This document shows, piece by piece, positions 11,817 through 24,085 of a stretch of DNA of 64,000 nt. Under the pieces are notes generated by a model. It had not been told where the DNA came from and did no database searches. It saw only the letters and a list, made by a program, of their open reading frames with translations. The position numbers and the translations under genes were made by a program. The stretch is from Sordaria brevicollis (lineage: Eukaryota > Ascomycota > Sordariomycetes > Sordariales > Sordariaceae). Location: positions 496,001-560,000 of the forward strand of contig JAUTDP010000015.1 in NCBI GenBank assembly GCA_033439795.1, written 5' to 3'. Every line of letters starts with the position of its first letter. Within the stretch, counting starts at the first letter, position 1.

Positions 11817-14800
11817 GCTCGTCGTGAACTGAGGCCAAGGGCCAGCTGAGAAGGGAGAAGGAAAAAAAGGAAATCTGACAGCCGACTGAAGGTTTTGCTT
11901 CAACCAGTAATCACAAAGGGATCGTATGAAGCGTCAAGACGCGAGAGTCAAAGTTGGTTGGTTGTAAGACGAGAGACAAATACGATAACGACCGAAGAAG
12001 GATGAGTCGAAAAAGGGAAGTTCAGTCGCAAGCAGACTCGACGAAAACCAAGTAAGCCGGCAGTTGAATGGGATAAGGCAGAGAAAACCAGAAGTGAAAA
12101 ACTGTCAGGACAAGAAAGTTCTTGTGTGAGATCGATCGCGACCGACAGGACAGGTGGGTTGCTGCAGTGATGCGGCTGCTGATAGACGTGAGTGATGGAG
12201 GGGTACGGTCCTTGTGACTCTTATATAGCAAGGCAGCAGTTGTCGTGTGGCTTGGCTTGAGCCGTCAAGGTACTTGTCTGTTGATACGCGTTTCAGCTTT
12301 TAGGCAGGACGCGTCTTTATAAGGGTAGAGGGAAGGAGCCTCACTTGGGCCAAGGCTTTTGACGTCGTCTCGGTGGGCAGGAACAGGAAAGGAACTGCGA
12401 GGATTGCAACGCAGCTAGTAACTGAACGACTGGACTGGCTTGGAGATGATGAGTGGACGAGAAAAGTGAGGAAGACTGTTGATGAGAAGATGAGGCTTGC
12501 ATAAAAACCTTTTGGGAAACCCGGCAGTAGTTCAGCTAGATGGACTGGGCTTATAAGATGGGATGGAGGGTGGATGAGTGGCCATGAATAGAATAGGAAC
12601 TCTGGCAAAAGTCTCAAACCGCGGCCGTGAGAAGCGAAAATTCGCCGCAAGGTGCGAATTTAAAAAGTGCGACATGACCAGTCGTCTTGTTTTCTTTTTC
12701 CGTCCTTGTTTCTCCAGTTTATTGTCATCATCAACCACGAGTTTGTTTCTGACCCTCGGGATGGTCAATCATGGTCAACCGAGCCGGAGAGGACATTTTG
12801 GATGTGGTCAGTCCCGGATATCTTGGCCACTGGCCACTATAGAGATCCATCACGAGCTTCACGAGTAATGCGCGGAGGTGAGTCTGTCCCACACAATTCT
12901 CTTTCTCAGTTTCCCCAGTCTCTCGCTTGGGAGATGGACAGTCACAGTGAAAGTAACTTTGTGACTTTCTTGTTGGAAACTCCGGCATCAAGTGTGGCTG
13001 ACGACTGAATTTTGAAAAGCAACAGGAAGTAGAACTCAAGTCCTAGAACTAAGTATGATGGGAGGGAGTTGCCGTTGAAAGTGGAAACCATTTGAGTGAG
13101 TGTCGTCGTTGAGTGGTGGCCTCGTCACGAGGCCCGCGTATCGAGTGACCGAGGGGTCGCAATTGTGGGTGGCAGCTGAGCCCCCTTTGGGGACCCCCCT
13201 TGTTGGTAGATCTTCCCCCTCCATCAACAGGTACCTTGAGGCACAGCTGGGGATAAGAAATCTGTCAAAACTGATGGTTTCTTGTCCTGGTTTTTTCTTG
13301 GTATAATTACCGATTTTGTACGCCATCTAGAACCTGTGATATGATGTAGTGTCTTCGTTGTCGTTGATACCACCCTTGTTGACTGACTGACAAGTGCCGT
13401 ATCGTGAATCGCGGGGCGGGAAGGGGGCAGCGAGCAAGGGGTGGTGTGCTCGCTACTGTCAGGTACACCTCCCATCATCAACCACATGTACGTGATATTC
13501 CATGCTATAGGCCATGTGTAGTAAGATGCACTGTACTTCAAGGCTGCAGATTGTCAGCAATGTTGCCGTTCTTCAAGGCCTTTGAATGCTTGAGTGATGA
13601 TGACTGGATCTCGGTGTGTGTCACCATCCAGAACGCCCATCAAAATTCACACCTTTCGGCTCCTCTTGCCGTGCCCTGTGTTATCCATCTTGAATCTCGA
13701 AAAGTTCAATTGACCTGATTGATCTGAAGCTTCTACTACTGATAGCTCAATCGCAGCATTCGCTGAAAAGATACTTAACTTCAGCATCATGCTTTCCCTT
13801 TTGGGATGTTAGTGGTCATGCACGTCAGAGGCACAAGGCAGAAGTGGAGGCGGGGCAACGAAAGGAAGCCTTGGCGGCAACGGCCTCCCCCTGGCTCGCC
13901 TTCCATATCCCCAAACCTGTCATAAGGAACCGCGCCCGCGCCGTATAGTGACATGCTGAATATCCAGAGCCAAGACGGCGGTGCTTCCAATAGTTTGGTC
14001 CAAATTGACGCTGTAGTACCTGACCGAATGAGTTCGCAAGCCAACTGCTATCTCCGCGCTGAGCCTCATTATCCTGTAGCATGTAAGATGATCTACCGTA
14101 GGGCAGGTTTTGCCATCAGAAAGTACTTAGGACCAGCACCACCTTATCCTTTGCATGTTGACATGTTACTGTCTGGTTTACCTTGACCGATAACCCTTTC
14201 TGGGAATCCGATCGCCGTTCTTTGCTCATAATATCGCTGCAAGCACGGGGATATGAATGAAACTGCAAAAGTGATTTGGTTGGATAAAATTCATTTCAGC
14301 ATCACGAGTTTGAGACTGAGGCAATGGTAGCTATTGGTAGTAGACAAAAACACGTACACTGACTATGACCTACTTCGCTAGTGGAAGTTGTGATGATTAT
14401 GGGTCTGGGCACTATTCTCCGCGAGACGGTGACTGAGAGACCTGCCACAGCCTCGTGTCAGTCATCATCGTGTTGCGTATCCTCGTTATTTTCAGACCGA
14501 GGCACGTTGTTTCGTTCACAGATATGGGGTGTTTTGGGTCAAGAATAGCCGAGTATTGACGTTTCTCGGCCGTGCCTTTGAAGATCCGTTGTGGTTGCCT
14601 TCGTTCACCGGACCGCTTGGCCTAATGCCAACGCCGGTATGTCCGCGATCAACATCATCTCTGGTCGGCCCGACACTAATCCAACAACCCGAGGATCAAA
14701 AAGGGCTCGAAATTCCAGTGTCGCCGGCGGTGAGTGAGCCCATCCCACGCCCGGTGACAGGTTGCACCATGGAACTCTAATTATAAGCGTATCACCGGGT

Positions 14801-15121
14801 ATCTGTGTGTCCTTGGTTACCAAGTCATCCAGGACTGTTTGCTCTGCTGTACCATGCCAAAATCCAGTTGAGGTGAGATCGTTGGACTGTGGGGGTTACC
14901 ATAGCCTCTCTTCATGTCCCACCATGGTGAGAAAACTGTCGTTGTTTTTCGGCATAAACCCAGCCGAGGTCTTCGTCGGTCGAAGAGTGACATCATTCCC
15001 CTTGGGCTTTTGGGGATACCCAGGAAAAAGATTCGCGGGTATACTATGGCTGCGCCCTACTGTATTTCTCCTTGGCCCAACAATACGGGTGGTAGTAACC
15101 GTCTGTCGTTCTGTCCATCTC
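11817..15121. other. 3.3-kb region without a supported gene
   Basis: The first 400 bases or so (11817-12230) should be the 5' leader and core promoter of the minus-strand NLR-like gene; a TATATAAG motif is at 12228-12221 on that strand. From 12.3 to 15.1 kb every open frame is short, none has a signal peptide or a known domain, and I found no chain of frames joined by good splice sites. The right edge should hold the 3' untranslated region of the Pml1 gene. I see no tRNA or repeat. Confidence 0.45.
12221..12228 (-). promoter_or_regulatory. TATA-box-like motif upstream of the NLR-like gene
   Basis: TATATAAG reads on the minus strand about 405 bases upstream of the proposed start codon (11816). 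The distance would leave a long 5' leader, which is common in this genome type. The motif is seen directly; its use is inferred. Confidence 0.3.
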
Positions 15122-16210
15122 TTAATCCTTGGGCGGGAGCATAAGCACGTACTCCCTCGTACTGGACCCGAACTGAATCATATCCTTGTCTCTCAACTCC
15201 AGGTACCGACTGTCCGGCACCTTGTCGCCGTTCAACTTTGTACCGTTCGCACTCTCCAAGTCAATCAGATACGGCTTTACCCGGCCGATCTTATCCCCGT
15301 ACTCGTTTCTCTTCTCCGTATAGCGGAACTGGATGACGGCATGCTGCTTGCTGATACTCGGGTGCTCAGCCGGCAAGTCAGCAATGGCCATGTCTCTGCC
15401 CACTAGCCAGCAGCTGCGCGTGTGCAGTTCGATGGTGTCGATGACCTCGTCGCCCTTGAAGACATACAGGCGCCACTGGTCGCGCGGGGCAGGCTTGCGG
15501 GCCTCGGGTGGCTCGTGGTATTTCAGTGTAACCGTGGTCCCGTCGGCTTGCGTGACCGTGTTGGACTGGGCAGCAAGGACGCCTGTGTTGCCAAAGTTCG
15601 GCTTCTCCTTGGGCTTCTCGGGTTCTTCTCCTGTGCTGACCGCGAAGGAGTCGCCTTGGGAAGGTAAGGGGCCGTTTCGCTTGATTAGGCTGCGCTTGTT
15701 GTCGGCCATGTCTGAGTCAGGTTTGGAGTCATCGGGTTGCTGGGTTCCTCTCCGGGAAGAATGTCTTTCTGATGAGCGGTTCCTCCGACGGTCTCTGTCT
15801 CTATCCCTTTCTCTGTCCCGGTCCCTATCCGAGTAGCCGTCCTTGTCCTTGTCCTTGTCGTCGCGTCGGCGATGTCTTCTATCGCTGTCATCGCCTCCTC
15901 GGTCTCTATATCGGTCCCTTTCTCTCCTCCTCTCCCTGTCTCCGTCTCTTTCTCTTGCCCTGTCGCGTGGTGAGCGCGAACGCGATCGGCGTCTCTTGGA
16001 ATCTGGTGATCTGGATCGTCTTCGTTGATCTCGCCTTGGAGACCGAGACCTATCACGGGATCGGTCCCGAGAACGCCTCCGATGTCTCTGAGAATCTTCT
16101 GCTGGATCGCGCTTGTTGTGTCGGCTGCTGCTTGTGCCGTCCCTGAGGTCGTCGCGGTAGTCGTCACGGCGACGCGACCTATGGTCGTCTTCTGCGCGTT
16201 CCGAACCCAT
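15122..16210 (-). CDS. pml1: FHA-domain pre-mRNA splicing/retention factor (Pml1/SNIP1-like)
   Basis: This single-exon gene encodes 362 aa. The N-terminal half (about residues 10-190) is an extreme Arg/Ser/Asp repeat region (RSRDRSRSPRR, DRDRERDRDRDRR), as in SR-like splicing proteins. The C-terminal 120 residues form an FHA phosphopeptide-binding domain: WLVGRD, then HPSISKQHAVIQFR, then LIDLESANGTKLNG. This order matches yeast Pml1 and human SNIP1, a subunit of the RES (retention and splicing) complex that binds the spliceosome in the nucleus and limits leakage of unspliced RNA. The open frame extends upstream to 16471, but the first residues there resemble nothing in the family. MGSERAEDD at 16210, just before the RD-rich region, is the natural start. 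The gene is divergent from the RBR ligase gene 1.9 kb away. Confidence 0.9.
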   Translation of the reverse strand: MGSERAEDDHRSRRRDDYRDDLRDGTSSSRHNKRDPAEDSQRHRRRSRDRSRDRSRSPRRDQRRRSRSPDSKRRRSRSRSPRDRARERDGDRERRRERDRYRDRGGDDSDRRHRRRDDKDKDKDGYSDRDRDRERDRDRDRRRNRSSERHSSRRGTQQPDDSKPDSDMADNKRSLIKRNGPLPSQGDSFAVSTGEEPEKPKEKPNFGNTGVLAAQSNTVTQADGTTVTLKYHEPPEARKPAPRDQWRLYVFKGDEVIDTIELHTRSCWLVGRDMAIADLPAEHPSISKQHAVIQFRYTEKRNEYGDKIGRVKPYLIDLESANGTKLNGDKVPDSRYLELRDKDMIQFGSSTREYVLMLPPKD

Positions 16211-18071
16211 TGATGCTGTTTGATTCCTTTCGTTTGTAGATCGTAGGTTCCGAAATGTTACAAACTTCGATTTTCCTTTCGACGTGGCGGAAGAGTCAAT
16301 GGCGCAACCGACCAAAAGTTGTTGGTAGAAAATGTTTCTGGAAAAGAATTCGAAGCTTTGGGTCATGACGCTAGCAAGACCAGATGGGTAATCATTTAAC
16401 CCTAACCCTGGTTCTCTACACACTTCTCTTCTCTTCGACAACCACCAAGTCGATCGATGCACACCACACACACACGGGATACGTATGTCTCAAGTCTCCG
16501 TCTGGGGTGTGATTCGGGAAGAAAACCAGAAAAGCTGGTTATCTCGGAAGATGGCTTATCCCATGACCCCCATTTGTTTACTTGTGACCTTTTTGGTCAT
16601 CACCAACTGACCCTACCCGTATACGGTCCTTATGAATAATGGTCTGGTAGAGGATCATCTGCTTTTCGGAACGCCTGAAAGTGTCTTGTATATAATCCTG
16701 GTACTGCTTGAAGGTCTCGGGGAAACAGGAATACCATAGAGCATGCCAGAACAACTTTGAGTCTTTCCCACTTGGAGTTACAGAGAGCTGCCTGGAACAA
16801 CTCCATATTGACATGTACATCGTCAGTAGCTATTCCCAGGCAACCAGCTCCATAAACTTGATATTGATTGCAATGGACCCTTTTCATGTTCCCCAGAATC
16901 CACTTTCGATGGCCGGGGAGTTTCCACGGAGAAACAAGCCATGCTGACCAAGAGTCCGGGGATGCCATTTCCAATCAAGTGAACAGAATATTGGTTTTGA
17001 TACAAGGTGAAGAGTAGGTAGAACATGAATAACCTGTAGCCAATCCACCTTTGTCAACCTGTTGGCTCGGCAGGGGTCCCGTCAGCCAAGAAAGATCGGG
17101 CAGGCAGTGACAGGCATCACAGCTTCTTCCTTCCATTCAGTCACCATTGCGAGTGACTAGTGCACAGGCCATGAGCTCTTTGACCCGCTGTTGCCGTCAC
17201 TATCACCGCCGTCAATGTTCACAAGAGTTCACGCCTTGAGGTTCCCATTAACTAAAGTGAACCTCTAAGTGTCTCTTCACCTTACAACAGCGAGGTTCTT
17301 CAGGTCTGTGTTAACACCTCTTCGGATTCGCTGCTGCCTTGATTACTCGCCCTAGTAACGTTAGTACACATCACCTTGCATTTGTTTGTGCAGGTGATTG
17401 CACGGTACCTGCCTTTAGTCAGTGAATATTGGTAGCCTCTAACATTTGACTGGTACAAAAAGGGACTGTCGCCCTGTGCCGTTGCCCGTTTATAGGGAGT
17501 TTCCGCCCGTGAAATCCATCTTGACCCAAAACAACAAAATCCACCCAAACCGAAGCAATCATCCCATCTCGACTCCCCGTCACTCAGAACCTCGTGTCTA
17601 TCTCGTACATACAAATATCCGGCATCATCTTCCGTGACCTACATCAATACACTCCAACTGGCTACCCCGCGCAATACTCGGCACCGACCCGACCCCCAAC
17701 AGCCTCGACTTCTCGACGTCACTCATCTGGCTTTCTCGCTCTTTTGCTGAGTCATTCACCCAGTCGACGCCCTTCCACCATTCCAGGCCCTCGCTCATCC
17801 ACTACGGAATCCGGGTGGCGAGTCGAAGATCTTTACTCGACTGTTAAAAGCCGGCACCATTCCTCCCCAAACTAGAAAGCGGCCTTCCGCTGAGGCGACG
17901 ACGTCCCCCATCTCGGACGACACCACCCGACCCAACAAGAAACCCCAGCTCGCCTCAGCTGGCAAACATCATCACCACCAGGGCCCCGAAGCCGCTCCCC
18001 CGACTCCCCTTACCACCACCAACGGCAACGACAGCAGCCACAGCGACATTGACCTCGCCGCCGCCGACGCT
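16211..18071. other. Divergent intergenic region between pml1 and the RBR ligase gene
   Basis: This region should carry both promoters. No independent gene is supported. The part nearest the ligase gene (17751-18071) is open in the ligase's own frame and reads like fungal disordered protein sequence, but it has no ATG (see findings). Short frames elsewhere (for example 16630-16974, minus) show no domain or splice support. Confidence 0.45.
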
Positions 18072-19832
18072 ATGGACTCCGACGACGATTTCATGTCCAA
18101 CCTCTCCTCTGAGGAGGACATGATGATGCAGGAAGATGACAGCGAGAACGACATGTCCAATCCCGAGGGTGAGAGAAACCACTACTACCATATGACATCC
18201 ATCTCCCTACCCTAGCCTATACTGACCCTACGAGCCTGTTCCAGACTTCGACTTTGACGATGAGCCCGACCTGGATGCCGGTATTAAGGACTCCCAGCAA
18301 AATAAGAAGCGCAACTACCTCGATATCGACTTCAAGGTGTATCGCCCCGAAGACATACAAAAACAGCAGGATGACCTGGTCGACGAGGTCAATATGATCC
18401 TTGACATCTCCAAAGAAGAAGCCGCTATTCTGCTACGGCACTTTCGGTGGAATCGAGAGCGTCTAATCGAGGACTATATGGACAAACCCCGACAAGTTCT
18501 TGATGCTGCCGGTCTCGCACAGACCGCCGCCGACAAGCCCCGGCTACAAGTCATCCCTGGCTTCATGTGCGACATCTGCTGCGAAGACGGAGACAATCTC
18601 CAATCCTTTGCCATCAAGTGCGGTCATCGCTACTGTGTCGACTGCTACAGACAGTACCTGTCACAGAAGATCCGCGAAGAGGGCGAGGCCGCCCGCATTC
18701 AGTGTCCCTCGGACGGCTGCAATCTCATCATCGATGCCCGGTCGCTCGACCTCCTAGTCACCCCCGAGTTGGCGGATCGATATCACGAGCTGCTCATGCG
18801 CACATATGTGGAGGATAAGGAAACCCTCAAATGGTGCCCCTCGCCCGACTGTGCAAACGCCATTGAGTGTGGCGTCAAGAAGAAGGACCTCACCAAGGTT
18901 GTGCCCACAGTGTCATGTCTGTGCGGCCACCGTTTCTGCTTTGGCTGCATCTACACCGACCACCAGCCAGCTCCTTGTGACCTGGTCAAGAGGTGGCTCA
19001 AGAAGTGCGCGGACGATTCGGAAACTGCCAACTGGATATCTGCAAACACCAAAGAGTGCCCAAAGTGCAATAGCACTATCGAGAAGAATGGTGGCTGCAA
19101 CCACATGACGTGCCGCAAGTGCAAGTACGAGTTTTGCTGGATGTGCATGGGGCTCTGGTCTGAACACGGTACGAGCTGGTACAACTGCAACCGCTTTGAG
19201 GAAAAGAGCGGTTCCGAGGCCCGCGATGCTCAGGCCAAGTCTCGAGTTTCTCTGGAGCGCTATCTCCATTACTACAACCGCTACCACAACCACGAGCAGT
19301 CAGCTCGGCTGGACAAGGATCTCTATGTCAAGACGGAGAAGAAGATGGTGGAGCTGCAAAAGCAATCGGGTATGTCCTGGATTGAAGTCCAGTACCTCCA
19401 ATCTGCATCGCAGGCGTTGCAGACGTGCCGTCAAACACTCATGTGGACATATGCCTTTGCCTTTTATTTGGCCCGCAACAATCTCACAGAAATTTTTGAG
19501 AGCAATCAAAAGGATCTGGAGATGGCGGTAGAGAACTTGTCCGAGATGTTTGAGAAGCCGGTCCAGGACCTTGCGCAGCCTGGTCTCAAGGTTGACATCA
19601 TGGACAAGACGGCGTACTGCAACAAGCGACGTGTTATCCTCCTCGAGGATACTGCCGAGAACCTCCAAAAAGGTAAGTCTTGTCTTGGAAGCTACTATTC
19701 CACTTGTTTGTACTAACCAGGTAACTAGGTAAATGGACCTTTAACATTGATCTGACCAGCGGTGCTCCCGTCGTCAGTCCTTCGGTCAATCCCGGTGTTA
19801 CCGCCAATCCCGGTACTAGCAGCGGTCGTTAG
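18072..19832 (+). CDS. RBR-type E3 ubiquitin ligase, Ariadne/HHARI-like
   Basis: Exons are 18072-18168, 18245-19672 and 19729-19832 (542 aa); introns of 76 and 56 bp have GTGAGA and GTAAGT donors. An acidic N-terminus (MDSDDDFMSN) and a UBA-like segment precede RING1 (first Cys at 141, CDICC...CGHRYC), IBR (about 205-270) and RING2/Rcat (303-335). The last has ECPKCNSTIEKNGGCNHMTC, where Cys316 in GGCNHM aligns with the catalytic cysteine that takes ubiquitin as a thioester. The C-terminal part (about 345-500) matches the Ariadne domain, which autoinhibits HHARI and is released by neddylated cullin-RING ligases. Role: ubiquitin transfer from an UbcH7-type E2, in cytosol or nucleus. The start follows family practice. 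An ATG-less open frame runs upstream, so a longer product from an unseen 5' exon is possible. The end, NPGTSSGR, lies just past the second intron. Confidence 0.93.
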
Positions 19833-19870
19833 GAGATAATGCAAGTGTAGGAAGCCGATGCCACTCGAGC

Positions 19871-20002
19871 GTTGATTGCACTCGCGGCTAGTATATCGAC
19901 GGCCACTTGGGCTTTTATCCGACGGTTGATCCTAGTGTTGATTGCACTCGCGGTCAGAATATTCATCGCCGTTTTGGGTTTTATCCAACTGTTCCAACGC
20001 CG
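19871..20002 (+). repeat. Diverged tandem duplication, 66-bp period
   Basis: Copy 1 starts at 19871 and copy 2 at 19937. Both begin GTTGATTGCACTCGCGG and then share, with substitutions, an ATAT/ATTC-ATCG-CGG-CC core and a TTGGG-TTTTATCC block. The copies lie 39 bases past the stop of the RBR ligase gene, so they probably sit in its 3' untranslated region. The function is unknown. Confidence 0.7.
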
Positions 20003-22189
20003 TCGGCGCCTTTTGAGGGGTTACCGGTGACGGAGCCTCGACAGGCGTCCAATCCGTCTCGTAACCCGTCTTGATGGATTCATGCTTTATACTGGGAAGT
20101 GCATAGGATAGGTGAAGCGGGTTATTACTCGCGGCTTCAAGACATTGCCGGAGTTGGTCAACAGGCGCATGAAAGTCAAGCACGAAGCGTCATGAGAGAA
20201 TTGGGGGGTTTTGTTTGCCTGATTTTTAGCGCAAGAGGTGTTGAAACTGTATTTTCTCCATAGAACACGAGGATGAAGAAGATGGAACAACACCACACAG
20301 CGAGCATGGATGAATGGATGGACGGATGGATTGGAATTTGTTCTCGGTTAGGAGTTCTTTACTCGGGTTTCGGTTGGGACATACAGATTATTCATATGTT
20401 TCTTAAAGCGTAAATGTCATTCTTCCATGGCGACAATGGGCGCTGGGAGGCGGGGAATGGGTAGATACGCAAGCCATTGTTAAGGTTAGCATAGCTCTTG
20501 ATTTCCATATAAGCTCTTTTTAGATGATATCGCAGTGGGTTTTGAAGAGGCGGGTATGTACGTTGGTCGGTAACAATGAGATGGGTATAGAGTTGGTGAA
20601 AGTTGACAACTGGTAGCTGAAGGTCGTTATGAGCTGTCTTTGTGAAGCTGTGATGCTGGCGGTGATGACGATGACAACACAAGAGCCACCAAGATGTCGG
20701 ATGTTGTGGGATGGTTTGCTGTTTGTTCCCCAGGTCCCAGTGGGTTCGGTACTCCACGAAGAGCGAAGCTAAAATATTGTTAGTGAAGAGTGGGAGCTGG
20801 TATCTCGAGGTCATATATCGATGGTTTCTGTCCCTTCCAAGTTCGTACCGAAATACCATTAAAGAAGATAATCTTGCTGACCACAATGCAAAAGACGTCC
20901 TGAGGGTCCCAGAATGGCAATCACTTTAATGGTTCTTCAACCTGGGACCTCAACCTCTTTATACACGTTAGTTGACGATATCGTCCCTTCACTAAGTACC
21001 CTCCACTGACCCCGAATCTCTGCAACCTCACGGCGCCAGGAACATGCATGTAACCCCCGGATCCAGCGCCCACCTCTCCCACTGAACCCCAGAAATTCAC
21101 CACGCTTCGTTCTCGTGGGATAGAGGTTCCTGCTTATTGTCCTCTTGGACTGTTCAGGAAGAAACTCGCAACCACGACAGCTTAAATTACAAACGGCTTC
21201 ATAGATCAGTCAAGAGATGTCTTCAAGTAGAGGCAGAAGCTCCAGACTATGAGTACTGAGAGAACAGACTTCAAAGACGGTATATAAGATCTCAGAGCGT
21301 TAAGATGCTACATCCCCCTACAGTGATGAAAGCACACCGCGCGTAAACACATTTCCCCGCCGTTCGCAACGTCCAGTCCCTCGCACCCGCCGCGCCCGCT
21401 TAATGCCGAAGGCGGAATGCGGAACAACCCCTGCACCTGTTAAACTCTCTGCCGATGGAGGGTTCCGAGAGTCGGTAACCGGGCGGGAGATGGATAAACC
21501 ACGGGGTCCACGCTGGAGTACGGCAACTAGCTCGGGGTTAGATTTGATCCAGTCAACACCAAGGACAGCCATCAAGACATGGGGTCGGAATGACAAGTGA
21601 CAACAACAAGAAGTGGAAAAGCTAGGACCACGGGATCTGGATGTAATGTCCAGCAAGGTACTCGCTCATAACGTATGTACCTTTGAAGTACTGTATGTAG
21701 AGGTATGGTAGATGTAGGCTCATCATGACAATGACAATGTACCGTAGTTCCGTTGCGTCTAATATGTATACATATGTATGCTCCTGCCGCCCGGTTGTCA
21801 TTCTGAACTTTTTCTTTCCCTTTCTTGATTCTCTTTCTTTTCCTCTTTTCTTCCTCTGAAACCAAGATACCCTTTCCCATCTCCTCCTTCTATTCTGTTG
21901 GGTTGTAGTCGTCCAGGACGCCGAGAGTGTGTTGCGGAAATCAACGGGCCAAGATCTCAACCACCACCCACTTACCGAGAGGGATACTCATCTGCCGCTT
22001 CTAACCCCCGAGTTTGAACTATTTATTAACCGTAACGCAAACCACCCCCTCCTCGCGCGCGCGAATCATTCCCACCCACCTGGGCACCGACGACTTTTCG
22101 ATTTACGAATTGTAACGACTGGGTTCAGCGTATAGACTAGACTAGTCTCCGATTGACCGAGAACCGGCTTGCGATTTTCAGAAGCTTCA

Positions 22190-22195
22190 TATAAA
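22190..22195 (+). promoter_or_regulatory. TATA box of the CoA transferase gene
   Basis: A TATAAA hexamer lies 65 bases upstream of the proposed start codon at 22260. The spacing suits a focused promoter with a short leader, unlike the long leaders of neighbouring genes. The assignment is inferred from position. Confidence 0.45.
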
Positions 22196-22259
22196 GACAA
22201 GCTTCCGTCGCATTTGCCTTTTCTGGAGGAAACACAGTTATAAAATCACATCAGCCAAA

Positions 22260-24085
22260 ATGTCTACAGCTCTTCGTACGCTGAGGGCGTATGCCAAGTA
22301 TGGCAACAACGTGAGTCTCGCTTTTCCGTTAGAAGCTTCTTCCTTGCGAGAATTGGTGGACTGCTGCTGCGCGAACATCGGAGACCCCTGATCTTCATTG
22401 CTGGTGTCAATGTCATTGTCAACACCACCGGCATTGTCACCACCAAAAACATCACCAACTACCAATTCCTCTCTCACCACCACAACTCGTTCCTCGAATG
22501 TCAAAACTAACAAAAAACCCAAAATGTAGCACACCGCCCTCCTAGCCCGGTGCTTCTCCACCACCCTCCGCCGCCCCGAGATCAACAAGCTCTACCCCTC
22601 CGCCTCGGCCGCCCTCGCCGACATGAAGCCCAACACCACCCTCCTCTGCGGCGGCTTCGGCCTCTGCGGCGTCCCCGACACCCTCATCGACGAAATGATC
22701 CACAAGCCCGAAATCACCGGCCTGACCGCCGTCTCCAACAACGCCGGCACCGACGCCTCGGGTCTCGGCAAGCTCCTCAAGACCAAGCAAATCAAAAAGA
22801 TGATCGCCTCCTACATCGGCGAGAACAAGACCTTCGAGTCCATGTACCTCACCGGCGAGGTCGAGCTCGAACTCACCCCGCAGGGCACCCTCGCCGAGCG
22901 CTGCGCCGCCGGCGGCAAGGGCATTCCGGCCTTTTACACCCCCGCCGCCTTCGGCACCGTCGTGCAAACCGGCGAGCTCCCGCTCAAGAACAAACCCGAC
23001 GGCACCCCGGACGTCTTTTCCTACCCCAAGGACGTCAAGGTCTTCAACGGCAAATCGTACCTCCTCGAACACTCCATCGCGGGCGACTACGCCTTTGTGA
23101 AAGCCTACAAGGCCGACCGGCTGGGTAACTGCCAGTTCCGCCTGGCCGCGCACAACTTCAACGGCGCCATGGGCCGCAACGCCAAGATGACCATCGTCGA
23201 GGCTGAGCACATTGTCGAGCCCGGTGAGATCCCCCCCGAGGCGGTGCACTTGCCGGGCATCTACGTGCAGAGGGTGATTCAGAGCACGGCGGAGAAGAAT
23301 ATTGAGAAGTTTACTTTTGCGAAGGATCCTAATGATCCTGATGCCAAGAAGGCGTTGGGCAGTGGGGAGACGGCCAACAAGAGGGAGAGGATTGTCAAGA
23401 GGGCGGCCAAGGAGTTTAAGAATGGCATGTATGCCAATTTGGGTATTGGCATGCCGATGTTGGCGCCTAACTTTGTGGAGGAGGGTGTTGAGGTCCTTTT
23501 GCAGTCTGAGAACGGTATTTTGGGCCTTGGTCCTTACCCCAAGAAGGGTGAGGAGGATGCGGATTTGATTAATGCTGGTAAGGAGACTGTTACCTTGGCC
23601 CCCGGTGCGGCGGTATTTGGGTCTGAGGAGTCCTTCGGTATGATCCGCTCTGGACGCATCAACCTCACCATCTTGGGCGCCATGCAGGTTTCTGCCAACG
23701 GCGATCTGGCCAACTGGATGTTGCCGGGCAAGGTCAAGGGTTTTGGCGGCGCCATGGACTTGGTGTCGAACCCGGAGAAGACCAAGGTGGTGGTCACCAT
23801 GGAGCACACGGATAAGAAGGGCAATGCCAAGATTGTCAAGCAGTGCGCCTTCCCGCTTACTGGCAAGGCTTGTGTGTCGAGGATTATTACCGAGTTGGTG
23901 AGTAGCCCCAGATATCTGATAGTATGGGATGAGAAGCTAACAAACGATAACAGGGCGTCTTCGATGTTGACTTTGGCAAGGGTCTTACTCTCATTGAGAT
24001 TGCTGACGGTGTCACTGTTGACGAGATCAAGGCCAAGACTGAGGCTCCTTTCGCTGTCTCCCCTGACCTCAAGCCCATGCTTTAA
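22260..24085 (+). CDS. Succinyl-CoA:3-ketoacid CoA transferase (SCOT), mitochondrial
   Basis: Exons are 22260-22310, 22530-23897 and 23954-24085 (516 aa); introns are 219 bp (branch AACTAAC) and 56 bp. The enzyme moves CoA from succinyl-CoA to acetoacetate or a related acid in the mitochondrial matrix. The first 40 residues ([17 protein letters not shown] and on to [11 protein letters not shown]) are an Arg/Ser/Thr/Ala-rich targeting sequence without acids. The alpha half has [16 protein letters not shown] and SNNAG. The beta half has [10 protein letters not shown], then [12 protein letters not shown], where Glu344 aligns with the Glu that forms the covalent enzyme-CoA thioester, and [24 protein letters not shown]. 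Both halves are fused as in eukaryotic SCOT, and the length is typical. The start is fixed by the presequence and by exon 1 ending in phase 0. In fungi some family members act as acetate or succinyl-CoA transferases. The gene is convergent with the peroxiredoxin gene, 400 bp away. Confidence 0.95.

Larger units (their letters stand above)
19833..22259. other. Intergenic region with a 66-bp imperfect tandem duplication
   Basis: No gene is supported. The first part should be the 3' untranslated region of the RBR ligase and contains two diverged copies of a segment starting GTTGATTGCACTCGCGG (19871 and 19937). The minus-strand frame at 20392-20886 has no domain. The last 200 bases are the promoter and leader of the CoA transferase gene. 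Confidence 0.45.

Noticed and set aside
14762..15406. 214-codon plus-strand frame overlapping the 3' end of pml1
   Set aside because: About half lies antisense to the FHA domain. No signal peptide, domain or family resemblance is seen.
20392..20886. 164-codon minus-strand frame between the RBR ligase and SCOT genes
   Set aside because: The composition is His/Tyr/Arg-mixed without a motif, and there is no splice support. Chance is sufficient.
22542..23807. 421-codon open frame antisense to the CoA transferase
   Set aside because: It mirrors the GC-rich third-position bias of the real gene. It has no domain, and the sense strand is a full SCOT gene.
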